From Siphonodentalium dalli (taxonomy: Eukaryota > Mollusca > Scaphopoda > Gadilida > Siphonodentaliidae), in contig CP136061.1 of the NCBI GenBank assembly GCA_032622095.1, positions 187,368,369-187,432,368 of the forward strand: DNA of 64,000 bases, in the 5' to 3' direction. Each line of letters opens with the position of its first letter. Position 1 is the stretch's first letter. The position numbers and the translations under genes were made by a program. This document shows positions 1 through 10,707 of this stretch, piece by piece. Below the pieces are notes generated by a model. It made no database searches, had not been told where the DNA came from, and saw only the letters and a program-made list of their open reading frames with translations.

Positions 1-1
1 G

Positions 2-376
2 GCAGTAAGACTTCTAACAAATACATACACGCTAGAAGGAGCTGAATATAAAAAGAAATCCAACGGGATATGTAGAATGTGCTGTATTGAAACAGAGGAC
101 AGGACCCACTTCATGCTGCGGTGCGGAGCCTTGCAGGATACACGGGAGAGAGTGCTAAATCATTTCACAAAAGAATGTATACAACCAACTGAACTTCAAG
201 AACTGGAGGAAAAAGAAAAAATGTAAAGCATCCTAGATGTCACAAATATAATTACAAACAACACATCAAACAACTCCAGATTAAACATAGCCGCAAACAG
301 ATACTGTTACCTACTACACTGCACAAGACTGAAGATTATGCTCGAGTTGGCGAAGAAACTGAAGAAAGGGCGATAA
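2..376 (+). pseudogene. 3' end of a LINE (non-LTR retrotransposon) ORF with a zinc knuckle, broken by a stop
   Basis: The frame starting at base 2 is open from the window edge to a TAA at 224-226, then continues in the same frame to a second TAA at 374-376. About 25 residues in it reads ICRMCC, then roughly a dozen residues later HFMLRC. This CxxC...HxxxxC arrangement is typical of the C-terminal zinc knuckle after the reverse transcriptase of many non-LTR retrotransposons. The sequence after the first stop still looks coding (lysine- and leucine-rich, no other stops), so the TAA is probably a degenerative mutation. The 5' part lies outside the window, so the clade cannot be named. Confidence 0.6.
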
Positions 377-605
377 AAGCACTCAAGCACACATTAGCAG
401 TACCTTAACCTACCTGTACAGATTTTGTATTCAGACATCAACACTGTATATATGACATACCGGTACGCGACAATTATGGGGATGATGGTTACACTCCGAA
501 TGGAGGTTGCTCATAAGTGAGTGCAAAGTGTAAGTGATCGATACAATCCGACAACATTCCTATACATTATTCATATACACCATGGCGTTCTCACAATGTA
601 TATCT
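377..605. other. Unassigned spacer after the LINE fragment
   Basis: This AT-rich stretch probably includes the 3' UTR of the LINE fragment. I see no poly-A tail or target-site duplication that would fix its end, and no gene. Confidence 0.3.
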
Positions 606-1480
606 CGAAGTGGGTAGACTGCAATATAATAGCACAAAATAATCGGAGTTGTTGTGCTTTTGTATTCTGCCATACCGAAATTTCTAAAACTGATTTTTTT
701 CTTCTGAATTTTGGGGTGGGGGTGACACAATCTAGCACCACATATCACCTATGACAAAGAATGACATCTTTATCCTACAATCATATGCGGTATATATTTA
801 CACAAGTTTATAGATTATATACGGATCTCCATTCAATGCAATATTGAATAATCGCCTATTAAGAGGGGCAAAACAACTGAAAATGAATTATCTTTAGTCT
901 ATTTTCCAAGTAAATTTAAGAATTTTTTACATCTATCACCGAAATCATGGCATTTCAATACTTTGTATTTATAAGTATGTAACCTGCTGTATCGTAGCAC
1001 AAAAATATCCCGAATACCTGTTCTTTTGTATTCATTTGTGCCGAATTTCCCTAAAACAGTGACTTTTTGCTGAATTTTGGGGTGAGCGTTGAAATAATCT
1101 TACATAACACAGTACGTGTTAAATATAATGATATATTCAGCATATTGTCGTATGCGGTATATATGTCCGCACTTTTCTAGACTATATACGATATTCCTGG
1201 TCAAAACAATATTGATCTATCGCCCATTATGTGAGGCAAAAAAAATAAAAAATTGTGCTGTTTTGTCTATTTTTACAATAAATCTAAACAAAATCTTCGT
1301 TATATCAGAGAAATCATAACACTATCATAGTAAATATCTAGAGGTATGTAGACTACAATATTTTAGCGCAAAATGTTCGCGTTTCTATACTTTTATTTCT
1401 CATTTGGCCGCATTTTACAAAAACAGTGATTTTTCAAATATTTTGCTTAATTTTGGCACTTAATCCACTAAAAATCATCT
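606..1480. repeat. Diverged tandem repeat, period about 365-370 bp, about 2.4 copies
   Basis: Three diverged units begin near 608, 973 and 1343. Each has a 'gtag/gtaac-ctgc-ata' start, then 'tagcacaaaa', a run ending in 'ctgaattttggggtg', and 'tatgcggtatatat' further in. The third unit is incomplete. Short ORFs here differ between units and are not coding. Confidence 0.6.
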
Positions 1481-2600
1481 TTTGCACCATTTATATATTT
1501 CACACCGTGTCCTACCCGCTGCGGAATGTCATAGTTAACCTTCAAAATGATGCATTACAAGCTTGTGTGTGGTCCCGATGGACTAAACTTTCTGAAATCG
1601 GTTCCGTCCGCTCCACTATAACTACAATAATTATTAATTAGGCATGCAGTTTGGCATAACGACATTACAATTTCTTTTTAAATTGAAGGCTATAGCCAGA
1701 CATTGTTTTTCAGTTTGTGTTTGTTGTTCGTTTTTTTTTCATTTATTTTACGTTCTGATGGCAGATATTGACTTTCTAGAGAGGAATTTTTTTTAATTGT
1801 TAGCCTAGAAAAAATCCAATGATTGCCTCTAATAAAGAGCGTCCATGTTGTCGTCGCGGTATAGACAATAAAGAGCGTTTTCAATTATGAACGTGCTCAA
1901 TTTCGATATGTCATGGGTGATTTTGTATGTGGTATTGTGACATTTAAATATAATCATTCCGTCTCCCAAAAGCGGTAGACAATAAAGAGCGTTATAGATT
2001 ACGCACTGTGTTGTCTTTGTGGATGTACATAATAATGGTGATCTGTATGTGGCATGGTGACATTCTAATATATGAATAATTAAGAATTTGGAAATAACTT
2101 ACAAAGAACAACAAATGAAACACCTGATAGATAGTTCCGCCCAGTGTTTTTATAACGTCTCTGAGCTTCTTACGGCAAAGTTGATGCGATCGTCCAGGGG
2201 CGCCGGAAGCATCCTTGAAGGGCAGGGGGGAGGCAGAGCCTACAAAAAGGGCACTTTTCCCGCAAAAAAAGGGCATTTTCTCCGCAAACTCGGGAAAATA
2301 ACCATAAATTCATAAATCCCTATTTTAATGGTATTTGTCGGTTTTTGTGGCCGTTTTGTGATAAAATTGACAAAAAGTTATATTCCTTGTGAAATTGGTG
2401 GTATTTGGACCAAAAAAGTAACATTTTGCTATAAAAACACGAGATTAAACACACAAAAAGCATTTTCTGTCTCCAGAAAAAGGGAAAATCCTGCCCCCGC
2501 TCGCCCCCTTGATCAAGGGCAAGGGGTCAGCTGCCCCCACCCCCCTCTTCCGGTGCCCCTGCGATCGTCTGCTGCCATTACCACTCACTTTGGGTCCATT
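1481..2600. other. AT-rich spacer with three 'aataaagagcgt' motifs and repeat debris
   Basis: No gene is visible. The 12-mer aataaagagcgt occurs at 1831-1842, 1867-1878 and 1981-1992. A GC-rich stretch at 2180-2290 followed by 'gccccc' runs to 2560 looks like a decayed repeat, with 'aaaagggcac' and 'aaaagggcat' repeated. Confidence 0.35.
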
Positions 2601-3479
2601 TTATAGTGTAAACAATTTCGCCGGTTGACACTGCATGATGAATAGTCGCTGAGTGACTATCAATTTTAGCACTATATATAGTAACATGGATTCAACAAAC
2701 CAAACAGCATGCTACGGCATGTCATCAATTGCTGCAAAACGACATATGCGCTACTATAACTTTATTAATATAAGTATATGGTCTGCTATACGATAATGAC
2801 TTCCAAAGCGAACCACGCAAAATCTTGATTTACTGAAATAACTCATCGCATAGCGATGCAATCTACACCGCGCGCGCACACATGTGGATTCCGCATTTTA
2901 GTATCGGCTGAATAGACTACGATTTCGTAATCGTAGTCGGCAAAATATAAACTCGGGCTCCGAATCTGTGTTTTTAATTTGTTCGCCCACAACTACGTCA
3001 TTCGTAGTTTAGTCACGGAAATCTCCGAATATCGATGATGGTATTATTTATTAATTTTTCATCTTATTTATTATGCGATCGGAATGGGAATTGGGTCATT
3101 TTAATCACAACAGGGAGGGCTTTCCGACTGCGTTTGGTAGTTTCTAGACCGAATAAATCCTTTAGTTAATATTGGGGAAAACTCTTTACAAAAAACTCAT
3201 TGGATCATTATTTTTGTTTTGGGGTCGGAAAAAAATTTCAGGCTCGTATGGCATTTTTTCCCTTTCGATCATTTTTTGTACCCACCCACCCGCACCGCCC
3301 AATTTTTTTCCGTTTTCGGCAGTTTTTTCCGACCATTTTTTGACACCCACCCCCCCCCCCCTTTAACACTAAAACAGAGATTTTCGGGGGGAAATTCACT
3401 GTAAATATCTGTATATGAATTTCTGTGCATACTATTTATCATGGATGTTAACATGGACATGTAAATAGGAATGAGTCAT
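2601..3479. other. Unassigned spacer with homopolymer runs
   Basis: This holds a short palindrome around 2918-2938 (actacgatttcgtaatcgtag), poly-C near 3350-3361 and T-rich stretches. No gene or known element was recognised. Confidence 0.3.
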
Positions 3480-4230
3480 TTTGAGGTCATTCGGCCAAAA
3501 AAACATGGCTGCCAGCGGCCATCTTGGATTTCAAAATACAACACGATAACGGCCTGCAGTCAGTTTACAGTTAGAATTACATTATTTCTCTCATTCAAAG
3601 TGGTTTTGAAGCCCAACTCATTGCCAAAACACTAAAAAAAAAAGGCATACGTGCCGGAATTTTTTTCTTCACCCCCCCCCCCCCCTGTGTTGATGAGAAA
3701 AAGTCATTTTGGGATCATTCAACCAAATAACATGGCCGCTGGCAGCCATGTTGGATTTTACTCTTTGCATGAATAAATCCTTTGGCACGGGCTATACAGG
3801 TCGTAGCTTTGGTCGGATCATCGTGAAATTTGTCACGGATGTTAACATTGACATGTAGATGGAAACTAGTTATTTTGGGGTTATTCGGTCATAAAATATG
3901 GCCGCTGGCAGCCATCTTGGATTTACTCTTTGCATTACTATAAATCGTTTGGCACGGGCAACTAATCACACCTTTGGTCGGATCATTATGAAATTTGTCA
4001 TGGCTCTTAACATTGACATGTATAGATAGGAACGAGTTATTTTGGGGTCATTCGGCAGAAAAACATGGCCGCCAGCAGCCATCTTGGATTTCAAAATTTA
4101 ACCCATTAGCACGGGCTACAGACCAGAGCGTTTGTCTGATCTTCATCCTTTGATCTTCATCCTTTGGCATGACGGGCTACAGGTCATAACTTTGTCGGAT
4201 CGTGGCCGTCAGCTGCCATCTTGGATTTCA
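3480..4230. repeat. Diverged tandem repeat, about 140-230 bp spacing, with 'GGC(A)GCCATCTTGG' cores
   Basis: Five diverged units are marked by a 'catggccgc-tggc-agccatcttgga' core near 3505, 3731, 3897, 4064 and 4205. The cores are followed by 'ttgcatgaataaatcctttggcacgggc' variants and 'attgacatgtagat' variants. The same sequence recurs near 32838-33030. The core is partly palindromic and contains AAGATGGCNGC on the minus strand. Confidence 0.65.
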
Positions 4231-4438
4231 AAATTCAATTCATCATTCCATTTATTGCTCATCACAAAAATTTAACTTCTTCTCAAAGTTGAGCTACAGT
4301 GTCATGGACACGTTCATTATATATTACCATAACCCATACCTGATTGGAATATAAATTTTACGACAGTAAAATATATCTACATTGCAGAGAAATCGCTTTG
4401 GCTACAGTATACTATACAATATACATTCAATTTTGCTA

Positions 4439-4564
4439 CAAGGTAATTCCATTGGGCAACAAGGTAATTCCATTTCTGTGCAGGGTAATTCCATTTCGCT
4501 ACAGGGTAATTCCATTTTGCTACAGGGTAATTCCATTTTGCTATAGGGTAATTCCATTTTGCTG
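4439..4564. repeat. 21-bp minisatellite, 6 copies
   Basis: Six tandem copies of about 21 bp with core 'agggtaattccatttt' and variable ends (gggcaa, tctgtg, cgcta, tgcta). Since 21 is a multiple of three, both strands keep open frames through it. The apparent 7-residue peptide repeat is a by-product of that. Confidence 0.85.
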
Positions 4565-5895
4565 CAAAAGTTGGAAGTTTCATACCTGACACAACAGTTG
4601 TTTGACAGTTCACACCAACAATAGGCTGAAAGCGTTCTCGTAGTTTGATTTTCCAACGAATAATTAGTGAGGCATTTGTTGTTTCATATTAAATACCAAG
4701 AGTAATATAATTTCCTGCTTTTGGTCCAAATATGTGACTGAAGTGGCAGTCATTTGGAAATTTTCCAACCTGGGGGGGGGGGGTAAGTTCGGAAATTTCC
4801 AACACTTTGAGAGCTAATTGTGCCTCTCTAGATGCTACGATTTTGCAGTTTTCAGGTTCAAATTTCAATATTTTCTCCCACTGGGCTGAGGGGTCATGCA
4901 TGGTTCCTCCAAGTGGCCAGTCAAATCTACTAATCAATTAAAAAATAAATCGCGATGCCTGAATTTTCCTGAATTGAAACCTCTAGATGCAAGGATTTTG
5001 CAGTTTTCAGGTTCAGATTTCAAAACTACGAATCAAATTTTTAAAATCTGGGCCTGAATTTGCCTGGAGATGCACTGGGAGATGCAATAATTAATTTAGC
5101 AGTTTTCAGGTTTAGATTTCGCCCATTGAGTCGTCTTCCCTTCCCGGTAGTCAGTCAAAGACTAATAATCTAAAATCAAGGTTGTCCATTTCGGAAATTT
5201 CAAGCCAAGGTGGGGGGGGGGGGGGGGGGGGTGACGCAGTTGGTATTATACGCGAACTTGGGGCACAGGTCACCAGAACAAAAAATTACCCCACCCCATA
5301 TAGTACTTAATCGGATTAAGTACAATTGGGGTGGGATCAATTTTGTTCTGGGGACCTGTGACTTGGGGCTGCATTTGGAAATTCCAAGGCGGACACCCTG
5401 TTGTTCCACACAGAAGACAACTCTAGCCACATCCCTGAGTCTAATTAAAAGTTATATTCTAATGTACGGAAGTGGTCGGACTGCAAACAAAAAAATTCTC
5501 TCTGCTGTTCGCTCATTCTAAAATCACTCAAATGTATATATATACAAGTATACAGTCTAATAAAATTAGACCGTGTTTCATTTATATCAAATTACGATCT
5601 AAAGACTCTCATGGATAAAATTATTTCAAACGGGAGAAATCGAGCCAATATGCAACAAGCGATGTGTTGACTGTTGATTGACCAATGCACAGCTTCCTGC
5701 AAATTCAATTAATATTCATTTATCCATACAAGCCACACCCGCGGTATGTGACTGCTGTCTCGTGAAGTTATCGATTAAACTATACACGTAAAAGTGTCGC
5801 GTATCTTGACTGACCAAACGCCGTATGTTCAAAATCAATAATTGGGAAATGATCAGAGAGAACAGGTATACATAATAGAATTTTATTTGCAAAGA
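4565..5895. other. Unassigned spacer with several degenerate 'attttgcagttttcaggtt' repeats
   Basis: 'ttttgcagttttcaggttcaaatttc' variants occur near 4840, 4990 and 5098, suggesting a decayed tandem array of about 130 bp. A poly-G run lies at 5212-5231, with a local inverted repeat at about 5250-5370 (gtaccagg/ggacctgtg-type halves around 'ccccaccccata'). No gene is supported. Confidence 0.35.
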
Positions 5896-5929
5896 TATTT
5901 TTTTTTAAATAGTATTTTCTCCTAACCTA

Positions 5930-7150
5930 TGGGCGGTTACGTAGCGATTCTCCGAAGACCCATAACTCCGAAGGTCCGATTCTCCGACGCCCCGATTCTC
6001 CGAAAGCCCATAATTCCGGAGTCCCGATTCTCCGAAATCCCATAACTCCGAAGACCCATAACTCCGAAAGCCCATAACTCCGAAGGCATAACTCCGAACG
6101 CCCATAACTCCGAAGGTCTATAACTCCGAATGGCCGATTCTCCGAAGGTCCGATTCTCCGAAGTTCATGTTTTATCGCTTATTAAATAGTGTACAGTCCA
6201 GTGGCGGAGTCAATGGGGCCCTAGGGAAGACCGCCCCCCCCCCCAAAAAACATGTCAAATGTCATGTAAACGTCCGGAAATCCCTCCTAGGCATTCAAAT
6301 ACTCACAGTGTTCCTGCCCAGGGGAGCCCTCATATATTGGAAACGTTAACTATGTATTATAATAAGGTGATATCTACACCATCAGTAGTGTGCGACAAGC
6401 CTTAATTTTCCACAGAATGCTTAAATTTATGTAAGAAATACAATTATTTTTGCCACAATGTACGTCTTAATACAATTAATATGATTAAAGTGCACATCCG
6501 ACTGCATTGGGGTGATTTGATGCAATAAAGTTCATTTTATATATGAAAAAGGACAAGTTCTTCCCCGTTCACCCCTGTACATTTTACTCTGGTATCTCAT
6601 CGTCCAACGTAACGTTATAGTATGTGGTGTATAGTCAGTGGCGGGCCAGGATTCCAATTTAGGTTGGGCAGTAGGAAAAGTTTGAATATTTGGATGCCAC
6701 ATGAACGATTTCTGTGCGTTTACATGACATTGGACATGTTTTGGTAGGGGCCCATATTGTCTGAAATAGCAAGTAGAGGTCTAATGGGGGCAGTAGGAAT
6801 TTTGGGACCCCTTGGCTTCGCCACTGGACTGTACACTATTTAGTAAACGATAATACCCCGATAAAACAAAATCTTCGGAGAATCGGACCTTCGGAGTTAT
6901 GGGCCGTCGGAGAATCGGGCCTTCGGAGTTATAGATCTTCGGAGAATCGGCCCTTCGGAGTTATAGGTCTTCGGAGTTATAGGTCTTCTGAGAATTGGCC
7001 CTTCGGAGTTATGGGCTTTCGGAGAATCGGATCTTCGGAGTTATGGGCCGTCGGAGAATCGGGTCTTCGGAGTTGTGGGCCGTCGGAGAATCGGGTCTTC
7101 GGAGTTGTGGGCCTTCGTAGTAATATGTCTGGATAATCGGTCTGACACCC
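5930..7150. mobile_element. Foldback element with long inverted arms made of a 'CCGAAGG' minisatellite
   Basis: The left arm (about 5946-6163) is a minisatellite alternating 16-bp half-units, 'cgattctccgaagg' and 'cataactccgaagg'. The right arm (about 6871-7133) is its reverse complement, 'cttcggagaatcgg' and 'cttcggagttatgg'. Inside the arms the inversion continues in unique sequence: 6174-6206 matches the complement of 6819-6852 (gtacagtccagtggcg), and 6250-6273 matches the complement of 6717-6738 (acatgtcaaatgtcatgt). The whole forms a hairpin of more than 1 kb. No transposase ORF is present, so this would be a non-autonomous foldback element. Confidence 0.7.
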
Positions 7151-7547
7151 CTATGGGCATTGCGTCACGTGCCAAAATAAGGATAATTAAACTTCGAGTA
7201 ATCGTATAGTAAACGTCATATCAAACGCGTATTCTAAATAAGGAGGTGACGAAACATGACCGCGGTACAGCTCAATAATATGTATTATAGTGTGCTTATC
7301 GCTATATCTTTCATTACATTGTTCGTTATTATATGGCATCTGAATGGCGAAACGTATTCTTCATGTATAGTACATGAAGCAAGTCTGAAACGGGCATATA
7401 TATTTTAGTGCACAGAAGTTGGTTAGAGGATTTAAGAGTGACTAATTTTGCATGTTTACATGAACTCATTGCCTTGTGAATATTAATTAGTTTTCACAAA
7501 AAAAGGGAATTCCCTCTTCATCTTTGAAATTCGAGTGTAGATGAAAG
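7151..7547. other. Spacer downstream of the intronless gene
   Basis: AT-rich and without a recognised element. It probably holds the 3' flank of the minus-strand gene that ends at 7592. Confidence 0.3.
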
Positions 7548-7553
7548 TTTAAT
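7548..7553 (-). promoter_or_regulatory. Possible ATTAAA polyadenylation signal
   Basis: On the minus strand ATTAAA lies about 40 nt past the stop codon at 7592-7594. It is a common variant of AATAAA. The assignment rests on position alone. Confidence 0.35.
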
Positions 7554-7591
7554 GAGATGGAGTCTGGATATTTATCAGACTGATATATGTT

Positions 7592-8395
7592 TTACTTGTT
7601 CTCACAATTCGGAACAAACATGCGAATAATTATAAATGGATACACTAGGAAGAAGATAACGGCCAATATTCCAACAATTAGTTTGTTCCGATCTCCCAAC
7701 AACGAAGTGAAATCTCCACCTTGTAACAGTCGTCCAGCAAACCAGCCTGAACTCTGGACCCGCCGAGATAGGTTTTCTACACTCAGCCCCGATGCTGTGG
7801 CTTGCGAGATGTTTTCGTGCACAGCAGCCTCGATATCCCTCCAATTTGAACACAATGCTAACGATTCAATGCAAAATGCTTTTGCAAATTCCACACAATC
7901 ATCTAAAAGAGCACTGTATCGATATGGTGCGGCTCTGAGGGCTGACAGTTGGAGAGCTTTTGCGTGCACATCTTCGTACCGACCAATGTAATACGTTCGT
8001 TTCATACCATGCTTGATGTCTTTGTACATTTGGAACATTTTCCTGATTTTGTAAGTACGAAGTTGCTCTGAAGCGAAACATAATTCGAATTTCCAACAGA
8101 GTTTAACATCTTCCACAAGGAAAGGGTTATCCACTTCTTCTGTTTTGTCTTTAAAGGGATGGAAAGGAACATCGCTTAAGTCTGTTATTTTCGGCACGCA
8201 TAAGATGAAGGCGTGCCAGTGGTTATTCACACATATGAAGAAGTCTAAATCCGTTTTAATTCCAGTGTGGGAAATTCTTTTTATTGCCTCCTTATCCTTG
8301 TTCTTGTAAGCAATGACCACATCTTCATCAAAATCATCGACATCATTAACATGGTAGGCTAATGGGTCAAAACTCTTTATAGTCGCCTCGGACAT
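7592..8395 (-). CDS. Intronless membrane-anchored protein with a putative permuted NlpC/P60 (LRAT-like) domain
   Basis: One uninterrupted 267-codon frame, far longer than chance ORFs in this AT-rich DNA and with normal protein composition. The start ATG follows an A-run. Seen: an acidic N-terminus (DVDDFDEDVV, 18-27), a strand-like segment FFICVNNHWHAFILCV (52-67) containing H59 and H61, then DDCVEFAKAFC around C167 (165-175). A strongly hydrophobic segment at about 238-261 is followed by a short tail. In LRAT and related permuted NlpC/P60 proteins a catalytic His precedes the catalytic Cys by about 100 residues, the Cys sits in an 'NCxxF' helix start, and a C-terminal membrane segment follows. 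The same order and spacing (about 106) appear here, but the canonical Asn before Cys is Asp. This suggests a tail-anchored thiol hydrolase or acyltransferase; the family is inferred from pattern only. The Helitron array begins about 300 bp upstream. Confidence 0.65.
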   Translation of the reverse strand: MSEATIKSFDPLAYHVNDVDDFDEDVVIAYKNKDKEAIKRISHTGIKTDLDFFICVNNHWHAFILCVPKITDLSDVPFHPFKDKTEEVDNPFLVEDVKLCWKFELCFASEQLRTYKIRKMFQMYKDIKHGMKRTYYIGRYEDVHAKALQLSALRAAPYRYSALLDDCVEFAKAFCIESLALCSNWRDIEAAVHENISQATASGLSVENLSRRVQSSGWFAGRLLQGGDFTSLLGDRNKLIVGILAVIFFLVYPFIIIRMFVPNCENK

Positions 8396-8478
8396 TTTTT
8401 CGCATACATATAACCACTGTTTTGTTCTTCGAATTATTCCCCCGGCTCAGGATACAACTTCCGTAGGCTATATGCAGT

Positions 8479-8484
8479 CACGTG
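8479..8484. promoter_or_regulatory. CACGTG E-box upstream of the intronless gene
   Basis: A perfect CACGTG palindrome lies about 85 bp upstream of the start codon at 8395. It could be a promoter element, but a 6-mer occurs often by chance. Confidence 0.2.
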
Positions 8485-8692
8485 TGTACTTCGGAGTCCG
8501 GTTGTATTGTTGACGTTGTGTTTTATAACAAGGTTAATGCACTGTGCCTATACAAAGCCACTGTCTGTGACAATATCAAGAAGAACAACGCCGTGCCTCT
8601 GTCATGTGTTTTCCAGGAAATCGTCGGCAAACTATATTTAGCCTAAAACAGACATGTGCGGCCTGTGTGAGCTGTGCATTTTTAGCATTGTA

Positions 8693-9323
8693 TCTATCTC
8701 GTATATATTTTGAAGACCTCTGTCTGTATGTCTGTCTGTCTGTATGTAGGCCTATGTATGTCATTTATAAAAATCTACGATTCTCGACCGATCGGGACGA
8801 AACTTGGTACGTGTATGTAGTTTGACCAGGCGGTCGTCGTTGTCGTATTGGCGAGTCCGTGCGGCCTCCGCTTCGCGCATGCGCAGACGAGATCTCGGAA
8901 ACGGGTGGAGCTATCGACTTGAAATTTGGTACGTGTGTGTAGTTTGACCAGGCGGTCGTCGTTGTCGTATTGGCGAGCACGTGCAGCGCATGCGCAGACG
9001 AGATCTAGGAAACGGGTGGAGCTATCGACTTGAAATTTGCTATGTGAATGTATCTTGCCCCGGATACGAATTTTATCGGGTCGCCGAGCCCGTGCGATGC
9101 AAGCTTCGCGCATGCGCAGACCAGATATCGGAAACGGGTGGAGTTATCGACTTGAAATTTGGTGTGTGAATGTATCTTGCCCCGGATACGAATTTTATCG
9201 GGTCGCCGAACCCGTGCGACGCAATCTTCGCGCATGCGCAGACCAGATCTCGGAAACGGGTGGAGCTATCGACTTGAAATTTGGTTTTTGAATAGCCCGG
9301 ACAACGTCGGGCTCATCGGCTAG
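8693..9323 (+). mobile_element. Helitron-like unit 1 (short family)
   Basis: 631 bp. It starts TCTATCTCGTATATATTTTG after an A and ends with the AGCCCG...CGGGCT hairpin plus CATCGGCTAG. It holds a TCTG-rich leader and four copies of the internal repeat, each with a cgcatgcgca box. Confidence 0.8.
8874..8885. promoter_or_regulatory. NRF-1 (alpha-Pal)-like box, first of about 40 in the array
   Basis: CGCGCATGCGCA fits the NRF-1 consensus YGCGCAYGCGCR on both strands. The same box, or a one-base variant, recurs in almost every 122-bp repeat through to about 19860. Binding is not shown; this is a sequence match only. Confidence 0.5.
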
Positions 9324-9697
9324 TCTCATATATATATAAGACCTCTGTCTGTCTGTATGTATGTATGTCATTTATACAAATCTACGATTCTCGACCGATC
9401 GGGACGAAACTTGGTACGTGTGTGTAGTTTGACCAGGCGGACGTCGTTATCGTATTGGCGGACCCGTGCGGCGCCCGCTTCGCGCATGCGCAGACGAGAT
9501 CTCGGAAACGGGTGGAGCTATCGACTTGAAATTTGCTATGTGAATGTATATTGCCCCGGATACGAATTTTATCGGGTCGCCGAGCCCGTGCGACGCCAGC
9601 TTCGCGCATGCGCAGACCAGATCTAGGAAACGGATGGAGCTATCGACTTGAAATTTGGTTTTTGAATAGCCCGGACAACGTCGGGCTCATCGGCTAG
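9324..9697 (+). mobile_element. Helitron-like unit 2 (short family)
   Basis: 374 bp with two internal repeats. It begins directly after the CTAG of unit 1 and ends in the AGCCCG/CGGGCT hairpin and CTAG. Near-identical in length and content to units 7 and 15. Confidence 0.8.
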
Positions 9698-10209
9698 TCT
9701 ATCTCATACATGTATATATTTTGAAGACCTCTGTTTGTATGTATGTTTGTATGTATGTCATTTATACAAATCTACGATGCTCGACCGATCGGGACGAAAC
9801 TTGGTACGTGTGTGTAGTTTGACCAGGCGGTGGACGTTGTCGTATTGGCGAGCCCGTGCGGCGCCCGTGCAGCGCATGCGCAGACGAGATCTCGGAAACG
9901 GGTGGAGCTATCGACTTGAAATTTGCTATGTGAATGTATCTTGCCACGGATACGAATTTTATCGGGTCGCCGAGCCCGTGCGACGCCAGCTTCGCGCATG
10001 CGCAGACCGGATCTCGGAAACCAGTGGAGCTATCGACTTGAAATTTGGTATGTGAATGTATCTTGCCCCGGATACGAATTTTATCGGGTCGCCGAGCCCG
10101 TGCGACGCCAGCCTCGCGCATGCGCAGACCAGATCTCGAAAACGGGTGGAGCTATCGACTTGAAATTTGGTTTTTGAATAGCCCGGACAACGTCGGGCTC
10201 ATCGGCTAG
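9698..10209 (+). mobile_element. Helitron-like unit 3 (short family)
   Basis: 512 bp with three internal repeats and a TTTGTATG leader. It ends in the hairpin and CTAG at 10206-10209. Unit 8 is exactly 122 bp shorter, and unit 16 has the same length. Confidence 0.8.
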
Positions 10210-10707
10210 TCTCATATATATTTTGAAAACCTCTGTTTGTATGTTTGTATGTTTGTCATTTATACAAATCTACGATGCTCGACCGATCGGGACGAAACTT
10301 GGTATGTGTGTGCAGTTTGACCAGGCGGTGGACGTTGTCGTATTGGCGAGCCCGTGCGGCGCCCGCTTCGCGCACGCGCAGACGAGATCTCGGAAACGGG
10401 TGGAGCTATCGACTTGAAATTTGCTATGTGAATGTATCTTGCCCCGGATACGAATTTTATCGGGTCGCCGAGCCCGCGCAACGCCAGCTTCGCGCATACG
10501 CAGACCGGATCTCGGAAACGGGTGGAGCTATCGACTTGAAATTTGGTATGTGAATGTATCTTGCCCCGGATACGAATTTTATCGGGTCGCCGAGCCCGTG
10601 CGACGCCAGCTTCGCGCATGCGCAGACCAGATCTCGAAAACGGGTGGAGCTATCGACTTGAAATTTGGTTTTTGAATAGCCCGGATAACGTCGGGCTCAT
10701 CGGCTAG
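10210..10707 (+). mobile_element. Helitron-like unit 4 (short family)
   Basis: 498 bp with three repeats. One box is degraded to cgcacgcgca and another to cgcatacgca. It ends in CTAG at 10704-10707. Confidence 0.8.
10384..10631 (+). repeat. Example of the 122-bp internal Helitron repeat
   Basis: The 'gatct' of successive units lies at 10386, 10508 and 10630, giving an exact 122-bp period. Each unit has 'gatctcggaaacgggtgg', 'atcgacttgaaatttg', 'ccccggatacgaatttta', 'gggtcgccgagcccgtgc' and a cgcatgcgca box. Since 122 is not a multiple of three, the long frames across it are fortuitous. Confidence 0.85.

Noticed and set aside
4377-4656. Repetitive peptide genes (KWNYPVA-type or MELPCSK-type)
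   Set aside because: Produced by a 21-bp minisatellite open in several frames on both strands.
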